NCBI GenBank assembly: GCA_019421385.1
Contig: JAHZFK010000011.1
Location: 9,489-73,488, forward strand
Reading direction: 5' to 3'
DNA: 64,000 nt
DNA from: Clostridiales bacterium
GTDB lineage: Bacteria > Bacillota > Clostridia > Oscillospirales > Butyricicoccaceae
This document shows, piece by piece, positions 24,503-34,279 of the stretch; position 1 is the first letter of the stretch; each line of letters begins with the position of its first letter. The notes under the pieces were generated by a model, which did not search any database, was not told where the DNA came from, and saw only the letters and a list, made by a program, of their open reading frames with translations. Both the position numbers and the translations under genes were made by a program.

Positions 24503-26237
24503 CGGAATCGCTCCTTTCTTCGTTGCGGATGGGGGTGGCTGGCAGGGTGACGGTAATGGTGGTGCCCTTGCCGGGGGAGGAGACAACGCGCAAACCGTAT
24601 TCGCTGCCATACAGCAGCTGGATGCGGCGGGCGATATTGGCCAGTGCGATGTGATTATGACGTGTGCCATCAGACGCATCGGCGGCAATATCCAGCGGCA
24701 CAAGCGAGGCATCGAAGCCGATACCGTCATCCGAAATACGGATATACACCGCGTCCTCATCCTCCCAGATGCTGACGTGTACCGTGCCGCCGCCGCGTTT
24801 GGGTTCCAGACCGTGTACAACGCTGTTTTCCACCAGCGGCTGGATGGTCAGCTTGGGCAGCGAGTAGTCCAGAATGACGGGGTCTTCCAAATCAATGGCG
24901 TAGTTGAGACTGTCCCCAAAGCGCTCCTTTTGCAGCTCCAGATAGTATCGCACATAGCGAAGCTCTTCCCGGAAAGAAATGGTTTGCTCATGCTTATGGG
25001 TGATGTTGGCACGGAGGAGCTGCGCGAGATTGGAAACCATGTGGCAAATGCTGTTTTCGCCCGCTTCCAGACAGCGGATGTTGATGAGCTCCAGCACATT
25101 AAAGATAAAGTGCGGTCGTATTTGCGATTCCAGCAGCTTGAATTCCGCATCCCGCAGCAGAACGCCTTGCTCATATACTTCCTCAAACAAGGCTTCCAAA
25201 TGATCGGCCATATTGTTGAAGGCTGTGGACATTTGCTCGGTTTCCCGGTAAGGGGTGGCATCCATGCGGACGGTCAATTCACCGGCGGCCAGACAGTTGA
25301 TCTTATGCAGCATCTGCCGCAGCGGTTTGTAAAGCAGATAAGCAACGACTGAGCCGATTGCCAATGTGAGCAGCAGGACAATAAACGTGAAAAAGATATA
25401 AATTTTGATCGCGTCGTTTGAGGTTTCAAAGATTTCGGCGCGTGGGATAAACACTTCGATCGAAACGCGGCTGGGCGACAGCCGTCGGGAAACATGGTAA
25501 TAATCCACGCCTTCGACCGTGACATAGTCGTTTTGCTGGTCGGTGGTATCAGCCGAGGTGTCCAGCGAGCCGCTGAGGACCCGCCCATCATCCGTGCGGA
25601 GCAGAACGACTGACTGCTGGTAGATCGCCGTCAGATAGGATGTGTCGACCAGACTGTCTAGACGCAGCTCAATGATGATTTTGCCGAGCGGCTCCATGCT
25701 GTCCAGATCAAAGTAGTCCACGATCAAATAGCAGTAATCCGGATAGGCGGGATCCACATACAGGTCGCGGGCAGAATTGATGTCCCGAAAGGTGTTGTAA
25801 ATGTTGGCCACTCGCGTAGACGTGCCCAGATAGATTCCGCTGCGCAGCACAGACAGATACTGTTGGTTGTCTTTGACCAGATAGATGCCGGTGACGGTGC
25901 TTTGATCGAGCTGGTTGCCGAGAAAGAAAGCGCGGTTGAGGCCTTCTTCAACCACAAGCCGTTCGCTTTGGGTCGCTTCCTCCGGTTTGCGCATGATGGC
26001 CTGCGTGTTTTCGTCGCTCATCAGATAATAGATGCTGCCGCGCAGGGTGTCCAGCGTGCCGCTGGCCTGTACCGCCAGCTGGTCAATATAAAAGGAGGCG
26101 GTTTCCCGCGCATTGGATTCCAGACGCTGTGCCACAAAGGTGCTGAAATACAGGATGGAGCAAAGCACAGGAACCAATACCAATGCGCAGCAAAGCGCAA
26201 TCGCAATCGCGGTCAAAGAGAGCTTTTTTCCTCGCAT
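24477..26237 (-). CDS. YesM-type sensor histidine kinase
   Basis: A 586-residue kinase with a first membrane segment (about 10-32), an extracytoplasmic sensor of about 240 residues (dCache-like), a second segment (about 278-300), a HAMP linker, and a His_kinase region whose phospho-His lies in ESQIRPHFIFNVLELI, where many relatives read QINPHFLYN. N-box is QPLVENSVVHGL and G-boxes are DDGIGFD and GKGTTI. Such kinases sense extracellular sugars or transporter state. It is divergent from the solute-binding protein gene across a 299-base gap. Confidence 0.9.
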   Translation of the reverse strand: MRGKKLSLTAIAIALCCALVLVPVLCSILYFSTFVAQRLESNARETASFYIDQLAVQASGTLDTLRGSIYYLMSDENTQAIMRKPEEATQSERLVVEEGLNRAFFLGNQLDQSTVTGIYLVKDNQQYLSVLRSGIYLGTSTRVANIYNTFRDINSARDLYVDPAYPDYCYLIVDYFDLDSMEPLGKIIIELRLDSLVDTSYLTAIYQQSVVLLRTDDGRVLSGSLDTSADTTDQQNDYVTVEGVDYYHVSRRLSPSRVSIEVFIPRAEIFETSNDAIKIYIFFTFIVLLLTLAIGSVVAYLLYKPLRQMLHKINCLAAGELTVRMDATPYRETEQMSTAFNNMADHLEALFEEVYEQGVLLRDAEFKLLESQIRPHFIFNVLELINIRCLEAGENSICHMVSNLAQLLRANITHKHEQTISFREELRYVRYYLELQKERFGDSLNYAIDLEDPVILDYSLPKLTIQPLVENSVVHGLEPKRGGGTVHVSIWEDEDAVYIRISDDGIGFDASLVPLDIAADASDGTRHNHIALANIARRIQLLYGSEYGLRVVSSPGKGTTITVTLPATPIRNEERSDSDAQDHDRG

Positions 26238-26536
26238 AGCCGTCCTCCTGTTTTTCCTTTACTTTAACACATTCACGGGGGCAGGGGAATAGTTGTGGCG
26301 GAAAATTCCGAGCGCTTACAGGCAAAAAGTCAAAATTGTACCAGTAACAGAACAAAAAAGGTCTGGTTTTTCTGCGGCGATGCAGGAAGGGAGGACAGAT
26401 GCCGCCGGAAGCAGGCAAAAAAATGCAAACACGCGGCAAGAAACTCGATTGTCGGCGGCGGATGTGCCGTTTATAATGAGAACCATCAAAGGGAAACCAC
26501 CGATGAACGGCGGTTCGACGAAAGAGGAGGAGTACC
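26238..26536. other. Divergent regulatory gap between the YesMN pair and the ABC operon
   Basis: No gene is seen. A TATAAT at 26472-26477 is a likely -10 for the + strand operon with only a weak -35. YesN-type regulators usually bind upstream in such gaps. Confidence 0.5.
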
Positions 26537-27850
26537 ATGAAGAAAAGATTGGTCGCCATGCTGATGGCGGGCGCTCTGTGTGCAGGAGTGCTGAGCGGTT
26601 GCGGATCGGGCAGCCAGACGCAGACAGAGGACGGTGCATCTGCCGATGGTGTTATCACCATCAACTATCCCACGTTCCAGTGTGGCGTAAACACGGCCGC
26701 ACCGGTTGTGGCGCAGCTCGTGGAAGAATTCAACGAGGAATATGCCGGCAAGTACCAGATCAAGCTGGAAGAAGTGCCGGGCGACGCAAATTACGTAGAC
26801 AAAATCAAGGTACAGCTCGGTACGGGCGATCTGCCGCCGGTCGTTTACGGCGGTGGTTACAACCTGCTGGATCTGGCGTTGGCTAAGGATCTGGTTGTGG
26901 ATCTGACGCCTTATGTGGAAGCAGACCCGGAGTGGAAGGCGCTGTATTCCGAGACCGCGCTGGCCACCAACAGCCGCGACGGTAAGATTTATGCTTCTTC
27001 CGTAGAGGGCTCGGTTGTAGGCTACTTCTATAACAAGGATCTGTTTGCGCAGGCAGGCATCGACGCACCGGCCACGACTTGGGATGAGTTCTGGGAGCAG
27101 TGCGATAAGCTGAAGGCTGCGGGCATCACCCCGCTGGCATTGGATACGGCGGATTCCGCATGGGTCACTCAGCTGTGGTGGGGCGCTATGGTCGCAACTG
27201 CCAGCGACGAAGGTCTCGAATTTATGCAGACCATGAACCCGACGGACTACAACTTCCCGGAAATGGTAGAAGCGGTGGAAAAGGTGCAGAAGATGCTGCA
27301 GGAGTACACCACTCTGGATGCAATCGGCGGCAAGTATGAACATGCAGCCAATAACTTCCTGTCCGGTCAGGCGGCGATGATCGCCAACGGTCCTTGGATG
27401 ATCGGTGATTTCTCGGATACCACCAAGACCACGGAAGACTTTGCCGATAAGGTCGGCTCCGCGATTTTCCCGGAAAGCTTTGTGTATGACGCGCCGATTC
27501 AGGGCTACTTCGTCACCAAGCAGGACGATCCGGCTCTGGAAGAAGCAGCTGTTGAGATGGTCAAGTTCTTTACCTCTGCACATGCGCAGCAGCTTGGCCT
27601 TGAGATGCAGGGCATGGTGCCCGCTTCCTCGACCGTTGAAGTAACGGATGAAGCTAAGAGCAAATATCCGCTGCTGGTTGAGTTCCTCGATCAGGCAGCC
27701 GGCGCAGAAAAGCGCTCGGACAACATGCAGGCAACCATGTTCTCCAACCTGCTGGACGTGGTCAGTCAGGAACTGCCGCGCCTGTACTCGGGTGAATTGG
27801 ATGCTACGGGCTTCTGTCAGGCGCTGACCGATGCGGCAGCGAAGAACTGA
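26537..27850 (+). CDS. Sugar ABC transporter solute-binding lipoprotein
   Basis: A 437-residue extracellular binding protein of family 1 (CUT1). Lipobox VLSGC (Cys at about 22) follows MKKRLVAMLMAG. The mature part shows CUT1 features: an N-lobe with VDKIKVQLGTGDLPPVVY, GKIYASSVEGSVVGYFYNKDLF and the typical WDEFWEQCDKLKAAG motif, and a C-lobe with AMIANGPWMIGDF. It captures an oligo- or monosaccharide and passes it to the two permeases downstream. AGAGGAGGAG precedes the ATG. The ligand is not identifiable. Confidence 0.92.
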   Translation: MKKRLVAMLMAGALCAGVLSGCGSGSQTQTEDGASADGVITINYPTFQCGVNTAAPVVAQLVEEFNEEYAGKYQIKLEEVPGDANYVDKIKVQLGTGDLPPVVYGGGYNLLDLALAKDLVVDLTPYVEADPEWKALYSETALATNSRDGKIYASSVEGSVVGYFYNKDLFAQAGIDAPATTWDEFWEQCDKLKAAGITPLALDTADSAWVTQLWWGAMVATASDEGLEFMQTMNPTDYNFPEMVEAVEKVQKMLQEYTTLDAIGGKYEHAANNFLSGQAAMIANGPWMIGDFSDTTKTTEDFADKVGSAIFPESFVYDAPIQGYFVTKQDDPALEEAAVEMVKFFTSAHAQQLGLEMQGMVPASSTVEVTDEAKSKYPLLVEFLDQAAGAEKRSDNMQATMFSNLLDVVSQELPRLYSGELDATGFCQALTDAAAKN

Positions 27851-27892
27851 GCACGGAGCACCGCACAGATAACCTCACTCCACACCGGCAGT

Positions 27893-27930
27893 AAAGGGAC
27901 CGTCGGAGACGCTCCGGCGGCCCCTTTATT
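27893..27930 (+). terminator. Intercistronic hairpin after the binding-protein gene
   Basis: Arms pair AAAGGG with CCCTTT, and inside them CCGTCGGAG with CTCCGGCGG (one G-T pair), followed by ATTA. Such hairpins commonly allow partial read-through and give more binding protein than permease. Confidence 0.6.
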
Positions 27931-27968
27931 ACGCCGTGACTGCACCAACAGAAAGGACTGTGACCACC

Positions 27969-28841
27969 TTGAAAATCAAAAAAGGCTGGATCCCTGTGTT
28001 TTTGCTGCCGGCGGTCGTGCTGTTCCTGCTGATTTATGCAGTACCGCTGCTGATGGTATTTGGGACCTCGTTGTTCGACTACCGCCTGACTGGTTCAGGC
28101 ATGACCTTTGTCGGCTTGGATAATTATATCCGGCTGTTCCAAGACCCCGACTTCTTTCAGGCGCTGACCAATACGGTGATCTGGATTCTCATTCAGTGCA
28201 TCGTGCATGTGGCGCTCGGTACGTTCCTTGCGCTGATCCTGTACAAAAAGCCGCGCGGCTGGAAGTTTGTGCGCACCGCGTACATGATTCCGAATATCAT
28301 CTCCAACGCGGCAATGGGTATGATTTTCCTCAATATTTTCAATCCGCAGTATGGCGTGATCAACTCGGTGCTCAAAGCGGTTGGGTTGGAGCACCTGACG
28401 CATAACTGGCTGATGGATTCCACAACGGCTTTCCCGTCCGTCACCATGGTCTGGCTGCTGTTTGCGGGATATACGACCACGCTGGTGTTGGCGCAGGCGC
28501 TGTCGATTGACGAATCCGTTTTAGAGGCGGCGCGCGTGGACGGCGCAACGCCGCTGCAAACCGATTTGTTTGTGGTTCTGCCGCTGCTGAAAAAGATCAT
28601 CGGCACGACCATGGTCATGGCAGCCACCTACATGCTGCAAATGTTCGACCTCATTTACATCACCACAAACGGCGGCCCGGGCAAGACGACAACCAACCTG
28701 CCGCTGCTGCTGTATGGGGTTTACAAGGGTGAAAACAACTATGGATACGCCAATACCATCGGCGTGTTCATCGTGATCATCGGCGTTGTGGCAATGACGG
28801 TGATCAATAAGGCGCTCAAAGTCAACGAAGAGGACTATTAA
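27969..28841 (+). CDS. Sugar ABC transporter permease 1 (MalF/UgpA type)
   Basis: A 290-residue permease with six membrane helices and the EAA loop EAARVDGATPLQTDLFVVLP that docks on the ATPase. I place the start at TTG 27969 because AAAGGA lies about 11 bases upstream and the protein then begins MKIKKGWIPVFLLPA, typical of the family; a GTG at 27936 in the same frame is possible. It precedes the second permease by 14 bases. Confidence 0.85.
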   Translation: MKIKKGWIPVFLLPAVVLFLLIYAVPLLMVFGTSLFDYRLTGSGMTFVGLDNYIRLFQDPDFFQALTNTVIWILIQCIVHVALGTFLALILYKKPRGWKFVRTAYMIPNIISNAAMGMIFLNIFNPQYGVINSVLKAVGLEHLTHNWLMDSTTAFPSVTMVWLLFAGYTTTLVLAQALSIDESVLEAARVDGATPLQTDLFVVLPLLKKIIGTTMVMAATYMLQMFDLIYITTNGGPGKTTTNLPLLLYGVYKGENNYGYANTIGVFIVIIGVVAMTVINKALKVNEEDY

Positions 28842-28855
28842 GGAGGTACAAAACC

Positions 28856-29701
28856 GTGAACCATATGCAAATGACTGCAAAGGAACGTGTTTTGTGCGTT
28901 CTGAAATATATTTTCCTGGCTTTGTGCGTGTGTGTGGCGCTGTTTCCGATCATCTGGGTCATCATGTCCTCGTTCAAGACCAATGCGGAGATCCTGTCCA
29001 ACGGAATCGCGCTGCCCAAAAGTTCCAGCTTTTCCGGTTATCGGGATGCGCTGACCATCTCGCCGATCCTGAGCTACTTCGGCCATAGTGTGATCATCAC
29101 GGTGATTTCCACTGCGCTCAATGTGCTGTTTTTGGCCATGGCATCCTATGTGTTTGCAAGATGCCGGTTCCGCGGAAGGGATGCATTGTATTTTATCCTT
29201 TCGCTGGCAATGGTCATTCCGATGACTGCACTGCTGCATCCGGTGTACAGCGTCGTGCAGGCCTTGGGGCTGTACGACACCAAAGCGGGTCTGATTCTGG
29301 TTTATACCGTGCTCAATCTGCCCATGAGCCTGCTGATCCTTCGCGGAACGTTCGCGTCCATTCCGAAAGCACTCGAGGAAGCTGCCTATGTGGACGGCGC
29401 GGGTTTTGTGCGGACTTTCTTCCAAATCATGATGCCCTGTGCAAAAGGCGGACTGACCTCGGCGGCTGTGCTGGCATTTTTACAGTCGTGGAATGAATTT
29501 ACCTTTGCACTCGTATTGACCAGCGGGGAAGAAGCGCGTACGCTGCCGCTGTCCCTGTCCTATTTCACCGCACAGTTCAGCTTTAACTATACGGCGTTGT
29601 TTGCCGCGGTAACGATCGCGGTAATCCCTTCGATCGTTATTTTCGCGGTGTTCCAGGAGCAAGTCGTATCCAGCTTGACCGCAGGTTCGGTTAAGGAATG
29701 A
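28856..29701 (+). CDS. Sugar ABC transporter permease 2 (MalG/UgpE type)
   Basis: A 281-residue CUT1 permease with six helices. The N-terminal ALFPIIWVIMSSFKT and the EAA loop EEAAYVDGAGFVRTFFQIMMP are diagnostic. Start GTG 28856 has AAGGAGGT 8 bases upstream. It forms a heterodimer with the upstream permease. Confidence 0.9.
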   Translation: MNHMQMTAKERVLCVLKYIFLALCVCVALFPIIWVIMSSFKTNAEILSNGIALPKSSSFSGYRDALTISPILSYFGHSVIITVISTALNVLFLAMASYVFARCRFRGRDALYFILSLAMVIPMTALLHPVYSVVQALGLYDTKAGLILVYTVLNLPMSLLILRGTFASIPKALEEAAYVDGAGFVRTFFQIMMPCAKGGLTSAAVLAFLQSWNEFTFALVLTSGEEARTLPLSLSYFTAQFSFNYTALFAAVTIAVIPSIVIFAVFQEQVVSSLTAGSVKE

Positions 29702-29717
29702 GAAAGGAAGGAAACAA

Positions 29718-30830
29718 GTGGCAAGTATTTCACTGAAGCATATTCAGAAGGTTTATCCGGGTGACGTAAAGGTCATTGATGATCTGAATTTGGAGATACA
29801 GGATAAGGAATTTATCATTCTGGTCGGGCCGTCCGGCTGCGGCAAATCCACAACGCTGCGCATGATCGCTGGACTGGAGGAGGTTTCCGGCGGCGACCTG
29901 TGCATCGGTGACCGCCGCGTCAACGATGTGGCGCCGAAGGATCGCGATATCGCAATGGTGTTCCAGAACTATGCGCTGTATCCGCATATGACGGTTTATA
30001 AAAATATGGCCTTTGCGCTGTCGCTGCGCAAGGTCGATAAGAAAATCATTGACCAAAAGGTGCATGAAGCAGCCAAAATTCTGGATATCGAGCATCTGCT
30101 CAACCGCAAGCCAAAGGCACTGTCCGGCGGTCAGCGGCAGCGCGTGGCGCTTGGCCGCGCAATGGTGCGCGATCCTGCCGTATTCCTGCTTGACGAGCCG
30201 CTTTCCAATCTGGATGCCAAGCTGCGCACCCAGATGCGCACCGAGATCACCAAGCTGCATAAGCGCCTGCAAACCACGTTTGTTTACGTCACGCATGACC
30301 AGACCGAGGCCATGACGATGGGCGACCGCATCGTGGTCATGAAGGATGGCGAGATCCAGCAGGTGGACACGCCGCAAAAGCTGTATGACGAGCCGTGCAA
30401 TATGTTCGTAGCGGGCTTCATCGGTTCGCCGCAGATGAATTTTATTGATGTTACGGTGCAGAAGCAGGGCGACGGCTATGCGATTGCGTTCGGACCCTAT
30501 ACGATCCCGCTGCAGCCGGGCAAAACCGGGCAGGCCGATTTGGAAGCGTATGTGGGAAAAACGGTGGTGCTGGGCATTCGTCCGGAGGATCTGCACACCG
30601 AGCCGGCGTTCCTACATGCATCGCCCGAGACCGCCATTGAACTGCATGTGGATATTGCAGAGCTGATGGGCGCAGAGGTATATCTGTATGGCGATAGCGC
30701 TGGCGTGTCGATGACCGTGCGTGCGCCCTCGCGCGTGCAAGCGCGTTCGGGTGATACGGTGCGGCTCGCGCTGGATGGCAACAAGCTGCATTTGTTTGAT
30801 AAGGAGACCGAGCGGGTGATCCTGAACTGA
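29718..30830 (+). CDS. Sugar ABC transporter ATPase (MsmX/UgpC type)
   Basis: A 370-residue ATPase: Walker A VGPSGCGKSTT, Q-loop VFQNYALYPHMTV, signature LSGGQRQRVALGRA, Walker B VFLLDEPLSNLDAKL, switch His in VTHDQTEAM, and a C-terminal TOBE/OB regulatory domain (about 240-370). It energises the two permeases. It starts at GTG 29718 behind AAGGAAG. Having the ATPase inside the operon is less common in Bacillota, where a shared MsmX often serves many transporters. Confidence 0.92.
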   Translation: MASISLKHIQKVYPGDVKVIDDLNLEIQDKEFIILVGPSGCGKSTTLRMIAGLEEVSGGDLCIGDRRVNDVAPKDRDIAMVFQNYALYPHMTVYKNMAFALSLRKVDKKIIDQKVHEAAKILDIEHLLNRKPKALSGGQRQRVALGRAMVRDPAVFLLDEPLSNLDAKLRTQMRTEITKLHKRLQTTFVYVTHDQTEAMTMGDRIVVMKDGEIQQVDTPQKLYDEPCNMFVAGFIGSPQMNFIDVTVQKQGDGYAIAFGPYTIPLQPGKTGQADLEAYVGKTVVLGIRPEDLHTEPAFLHASPETAIELHVDIAELMGAEVYLYGDSAGVSMTVRAPSRVQARSGDTVRLALDGNKLHLFDKETERVILN

Positions 30831-30852
30831 TGGCAAAGGGGAGCGGTTCCAT

Positions 30853-31551
30853 ATGATATGGTTTCAGCCGAGCTACTTAAAAGAGGGACCGGGCATCGAA
30901 AAGGATGCGCCGCCCAAGACGGGGCTGGCATTGTTTTTTGAAATTCTGGTACGGGAGTTTTGGCAGATTCTCAAGCTCAACCTGCTGTTTGTCCTTTGTG
31001 CATTGCCGGTGGTGACCTTTGGCGCGGCGCGCGCCGCGCTTTCCCGCTGCACGATGAACATGGTGCGCGATGTGCCAAACGATGTGTGGTATGACTTCCG
31101 GCAGGAACTGAAAAAGGATTTTGCCCGTAATACAATGCTTGGCCTGCTGGAGTTGGCAGGCATAGGACTGCTGGCTGTGCTGCTGATGCAGCCTAGCGTG
31201 CGCACAAGCGCGGTGCTGTGCGGCGGCGTACTGGTGGTGGCTGCGTTTATAGCGTTGGTGTTGGGCTATCTCTGGCCGATGCTGGTCACGGTGGATGTGC
31301 CGCTGCGCGCGGCGGTGAAGAACGCAGTAGTGCTGGCGCTGGCTTTCCCGCAGCACAGTCTGCCGGCATTCGGCGTGGTGTTGCTGCTGCTCGGACTGAG
31401 CTTTTGGCTGTTTCCGCTTTCCTTGCCGCTGGTGCTGTTTGTGCCGTTCGGCATGGGCAGCTTTGTGACAAGCTTTGCCGCATGGACGGAGATCCGGCGG
31501 CTGATCGTTCGTGATGATATCGTAGAAAATGGAGGAAAAACAGATGATTAA
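30853..31551 (+). CDS. YesL-like DUF624 membrane protein
   Basis: A 232-residue membrane protein of the YesL family (DUF624), with about five helices and the characteristic cytoplasmic EFWQILKLNLLFVLCALPVV start. YesL-like genes accompany YesMN-controlled sugar uptake systems, but their function is unknown. Its stop overlaps the start of the next gene by 8 bases. Confidence 0.85.
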   Translation: MIWFQPSYLKEGPGIEKDAPPKTGLALFFEILVREFWQILKLNLLFVLCALPVVTFGAARAALSRCTMNMVRDVPNDVWYDFRQELKKDFARNTMLGLLELAGIGLLAVLLMQPSVRTSAVLCGGVLVVAAFIALVLGYLWPMLVTVDVPLRAAVKNAVVLALAFPQHSLPAFGVVLLLLGLSFWLFPLSLPLVLFVPFGMGSFVTSFAAWTEIRRLIVRDDIVENGGKTDD

Positions 31552-32632
31552 AGTTGGTGTAATCGGTCTTGGCGAGGTATCGCAGTGCATGCATTTGCCG
31601 ATTTTGCAGGATATGTGCGACCAGTATGAGGTGACGGCGGTGTCCGATGTAGCCCCCTCTCTGGTGGAATACATTCAGAAAAAATACCGTATCGCGCAGA
31701 GCTATCTGGATGCGACCGAGCTGATCGACAAGGCGGATATTGACGCAGTGCTGATTCTGTCACCCGATCAGTATCACGGGGAGTATGCAGCGCGCGCGCT
31801 CAAGGCAGGCAAGCATGTGTTCGTGGAAAAGCCCGTGACGCTGTGTCTGGACGAGCTGAAAAAATTGATCGAGCTGAAAAAGCAGTATCCGGATCAGATC
31901 GTGATGGTCGGCTACATGCGCCGCTATGCCGGCCCGTACCTCAAGGCTAAGGAAATCCTGACCAAAAAGCCGATGAAAACCGAATATCTGCGTTTCCGTG
32001 ATATCATTCTGGAGGCTCCGTTCTTCATCGGTCAGACCAAGCCTGTGTTCTATCCCAAGGACGTGCCCGCGCAGGCGATCGCAGAGGGCGGCGCGCGCCG
32101 CCGGGAGCACCTCGACCGTGCGATCGGCGCGGACGCGACCGACGAGATGCGCACCACCTATCAGATGATGACCGGTCTGGGCTGCCATTCGTTTGCCGCA
32201 GTGCGTGAGCTGTTTGGCGTGCCGAAGAAGATTCATTCGGTCACCACAGCATCGAATGGCGAACATGTGGTGATCGTTATGGAGTTTGAGGACGGTTTCC
32301 TTGGCACCTATGAGCTGGTCAACAACCAGAATATCGTGCAGTTTGACGCAGCGATCGAGGTATTCCAGAAGACCCGCAAGGTGCTGGTCAAGTACGAGAC
32401 GCCGTATCTGCGCTATCAGCCCGCCAAGGTTGAGGTGATCGAGTCGACCGATACCGACACCAAGACCACGGTTTACGGCCCGGATTTCCACGATGCGTTC
32501 CACACCGAGCTGAAGCTGTTTGCGGAGTGCATTGCAACCGGCAAGCAGCCTAAGACCAATCTGGAGGATGCGGTGGCAGATCTCGAGTTGTTCCAAGAGA
32601 TCATCCGCGTCATGGCAGAGCAGAAGAAGTAA
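31544..32632 (+). CDS. Gfo/Idh/MocA family oxidoreductase
   Basis: A 362-residue NAD(P)-dependent dehydrogenase. The Rossmann domain begins VGVIGLGEVSQCMHLP and includes the HVFVEKPVT motif with the catalytic Lys; the C-terminal half is the substrate-binding beta-sheet. The family oxidises a sugar or cyclitol hydroxyl, often at C3 of a glycoside or at inositol C2. The start is ATG 31544 with GGAGG upstream, overlapping yesL. Directly followed by an IolE-like isomerase, it suggests an oxidation then dehydration or isomerisation sequence. Confidence 0.88.
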   Translation: MIKVGVIGLGEVSQCMHLPILQDMCDQYEVTAVSDVAPSLVEYIQKKYRIAQSYLDATELIDKADIDAVLILSPDQYHGEYAARALKAGKHVFVEKPVTLCLDELKKLIELKKQYPDQIVMVGYMRRYAGPYLKAKEILTKKPMKTEYLRFRDIILEAPFFIGQTKPVFYPKDVPAQAIAEGGARRREHLDRAIGADATDEMRTTYQMMTGLGCHSFAAVRELFGVPKKIHSVTTASNGEHVVIVMEFEDGFLGTYELVNNQNIVQFDAAIEVFQKTRKVLVKYETPYLRYQPAKVEVIESTDTDTKTTVYGPDFHDAFHTELKLFAECIATGKQPKTNLEDAVADLELFQEIIRVMAEQKK

Positions 32633-32643
32633 GGGGGATCACC

Positions 32644-33543
32644 ATGAGCAATGTAAAAATCGCAACCGCGCCCTGTTCCTGGGGCGTGTGGTACGCCGAC
32701 GGCACGCCGTCGGGCACACCGTATGAGGTGTTTCTCGATCAGGCCGCCGAGGCGGGCTATAAGGCGCTCGAACTGGGCCCGGACGGTTATCTGCCGACCG
32801 ATGAAGCCCGTCTGCGTGAGGAGCTGGCTAAGCGTGACCTGTCGGTCTGCGCGGGTACCGCCTGCTACCAGTTCGATAAGGGCGCGTCGTTTGCGGATTT
32901 CCGCCCGCAGGTGGATGCGCTGTGCCGCCGCCTGACCGCGCTGGACGCCAAGTATCTGGTCACGATGGACGAGTCCGATGTCGGCCTGTACAGCGAAAAG
33001 AAAAAGGATATGGGCGCGGATGTCTGGAATAATTTCCTGACCAAGATCAAGGACATGGGCGAATATACCAAAAACGAATACGGGATCGAGGTCGTCTATC
33101 ATCCGCACATCAAGACCATGATCGAGTACGAAGACGAGATCATCCGTCTGATGGATTTCACCGGCCTGAACCTGTGCTTCGATACCGGCCATCATGCTTA
33201 TGATAACGGCAACGGTCAGCCGGGCGATCCGTCTGCGCCGGACTTCATGCGCCGCTTTGCCAGCCGCATTGCGTATCTGCACTTCAAGCAGGTCGACGGC
33301 GCAGTATACAAAAAGGTGATGGATGAGCACATCGACTCGGATACAGCGTTTGACATTAACGTCATGTGCGATCTGCCGGACGGCATCATCGACTTTACCG
33401 AGGTCAAGCGGGCGATGGATGAAATCGGTTTTTCGGGCATTGCAGTGGTCGAATCCGATATGCCGCGCGCCACAACCGCGCAGGCGTTTGCGTCGGCTAA
33501 GCGCAATCTGAATTACCTGCGGGATATTCACATCATTGATTGA
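32644..33543 (+). CDS. Sugar phosphate isomerase/epimerase (IolE-like)
   Basis: A 299-residue TIM-barrel enzyme that resembles inosose dehydratase: NAPCSWG-like start (TAPCSWGVWYADG) and ALELGPDGYLPTD. Metal-ligand candidates are the Glu of ALELGP, Asp/Glu of TMDESD, His in YHPHIKT, Asp-His in FDTGHHAY and Glu near AVVESDMPR. It may dehydrate or isomerise the keto product of the upstream dehydrogenase. There are no other inositol genes (iolB, C, D or J types) nearby, so a classical inositol pathway is not supported. Confidence 0.82.
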   Translation: MSNVKIATAPCSWGVWYADGTPSGTPYEVFLDQAAEAGYKALELGPDGYLPTDEARLREELAKRDLSVCAGTACYQFDKGASFADFRPQVDALCRRLTALDAKYLVTMDESDVGLYSEKKKDMGADVWNNFLTKIKDMGEYTKNEYGIEVVYHPHIKTMIEYEDEIIRLMDFTGLNLCFDTGHHAYDNGNGQPGDPSAPDFMRRFASRIAYLHFKQVDGAVYKKVMDEHIDSDTAFDINVMCDLPDGIIDFTEVKRAMDEIGFSGIAVVESDMPRATTAQAFASAKRNLNYLRDIHIID

Positions 33544-33556
33544 GGAGGAAGCAGCA

Positions 33557-34279
33557 GTGCAGATCATCGTATGTAAGGATTACGAGGAAATGAGCCGCCG
33601 GGCCGCCGAGCTGGCTGCGGAAAGCATTCGGGAAAAGCCGGAAGCGCTGGTCAGCTTCCCAGGCGGGGATACGCCGCTCGGCATGGTGCATACCTTTGCC
33701 GATATGGTCAACCGCGGTGAAGTCGATATCTCGCGCGCACGGTATGTGTCGCTCGACGAGTGGGTCGGTCTGTCGGACACGGACGAAGGCTCCTGCGGTC
33801 TGTTCAACCGCACCGAACTGCTGGGGCGGTTGGAAAAGCCGTTCGGTGATGTGCATATCATCAACGGCGCAGCAGAGGATATCGAGGCCGAGCGCGCATC
33901 GCTCGATGCGTACATTGCGTCTTATGGCCCGCTGACTGTTTCCGTGCTGGGTATCGGCATGAACGGCCATCTCGGTTTTAATGAAGATGGGGTGGATTTT
34001 GACCTGAATGCGCATATCATTCCGCTGTCCGACACGACCAAGCGGGTGATGAGTAAATATTTTGGCGACAAGTTCCACCCGGAATACGGCATTTCGCAGG
34101 GTATCCGTCAAATCATGGCGGCGGAAAAGGTCATCCTGATTGCCAATGGCGCGCATAAGGCGCAGATCATCAAGCAGGCGGTACAGGGCGAGGTCAGCCC
34201 GCGTGTACCGGCCTCCGTACTGCAAAATCATCCGAATTGCTATGTGGTGGTCGATGAAGCGGCCGCAGCGGATTTATGA
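33557..34279 (+). CDS. Glucosamine-6-phosphate deaminase-like (NagB family) protein
   Basis: A 240-residue member of the NagB/6-phosphogluconolactonase fold. Visible features: phosphate loop SFPGGDTPLGM, YVSLDEWVGL (catalytic Asp-Glu), and GIGMNGHLGFNED with the active His. NagB converts glucosamine-6-phosphate to fructose-6-phosphate and ammonia; relatives act on other amino sugar phosphates or on lactones. The start is GTG 33557 with GAGGAGG upstream; a longer ATG frame overlaps the previous gene. In this operon it hints that the sugar carries an amino group. Confidence 0.82.
   Translation: MQIIVCKDYEEMSRRAAELAAESIREKPEALVSFPGGDTPLGMVHTFADMVNRGEVDISRARYVSLDEWVGLSDTDEGSCGLFNRTELLGRLEKPFGDVHIINGAAEDIEAERASLDAYIASYGPLTVSVLGIGMNGHLGFNEDGVDFDLNAHIIPLSDTTKRVMSKYFGDKFHPEYGISQGIRQIMAAEKVILIANGAHKAQIIKQAVQGEVSPRVPASVLQNHPNCYVVVDEAAAADL

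Noticed and set aside
33557..33600. Classical inositol (iol) operon
   Set aside because: The IolE-like and Gfo/Idh genes are present but IolB, IolD and IolJ types are missing, and a NagB-like deaminase and a sugar ABC importer are present instead.
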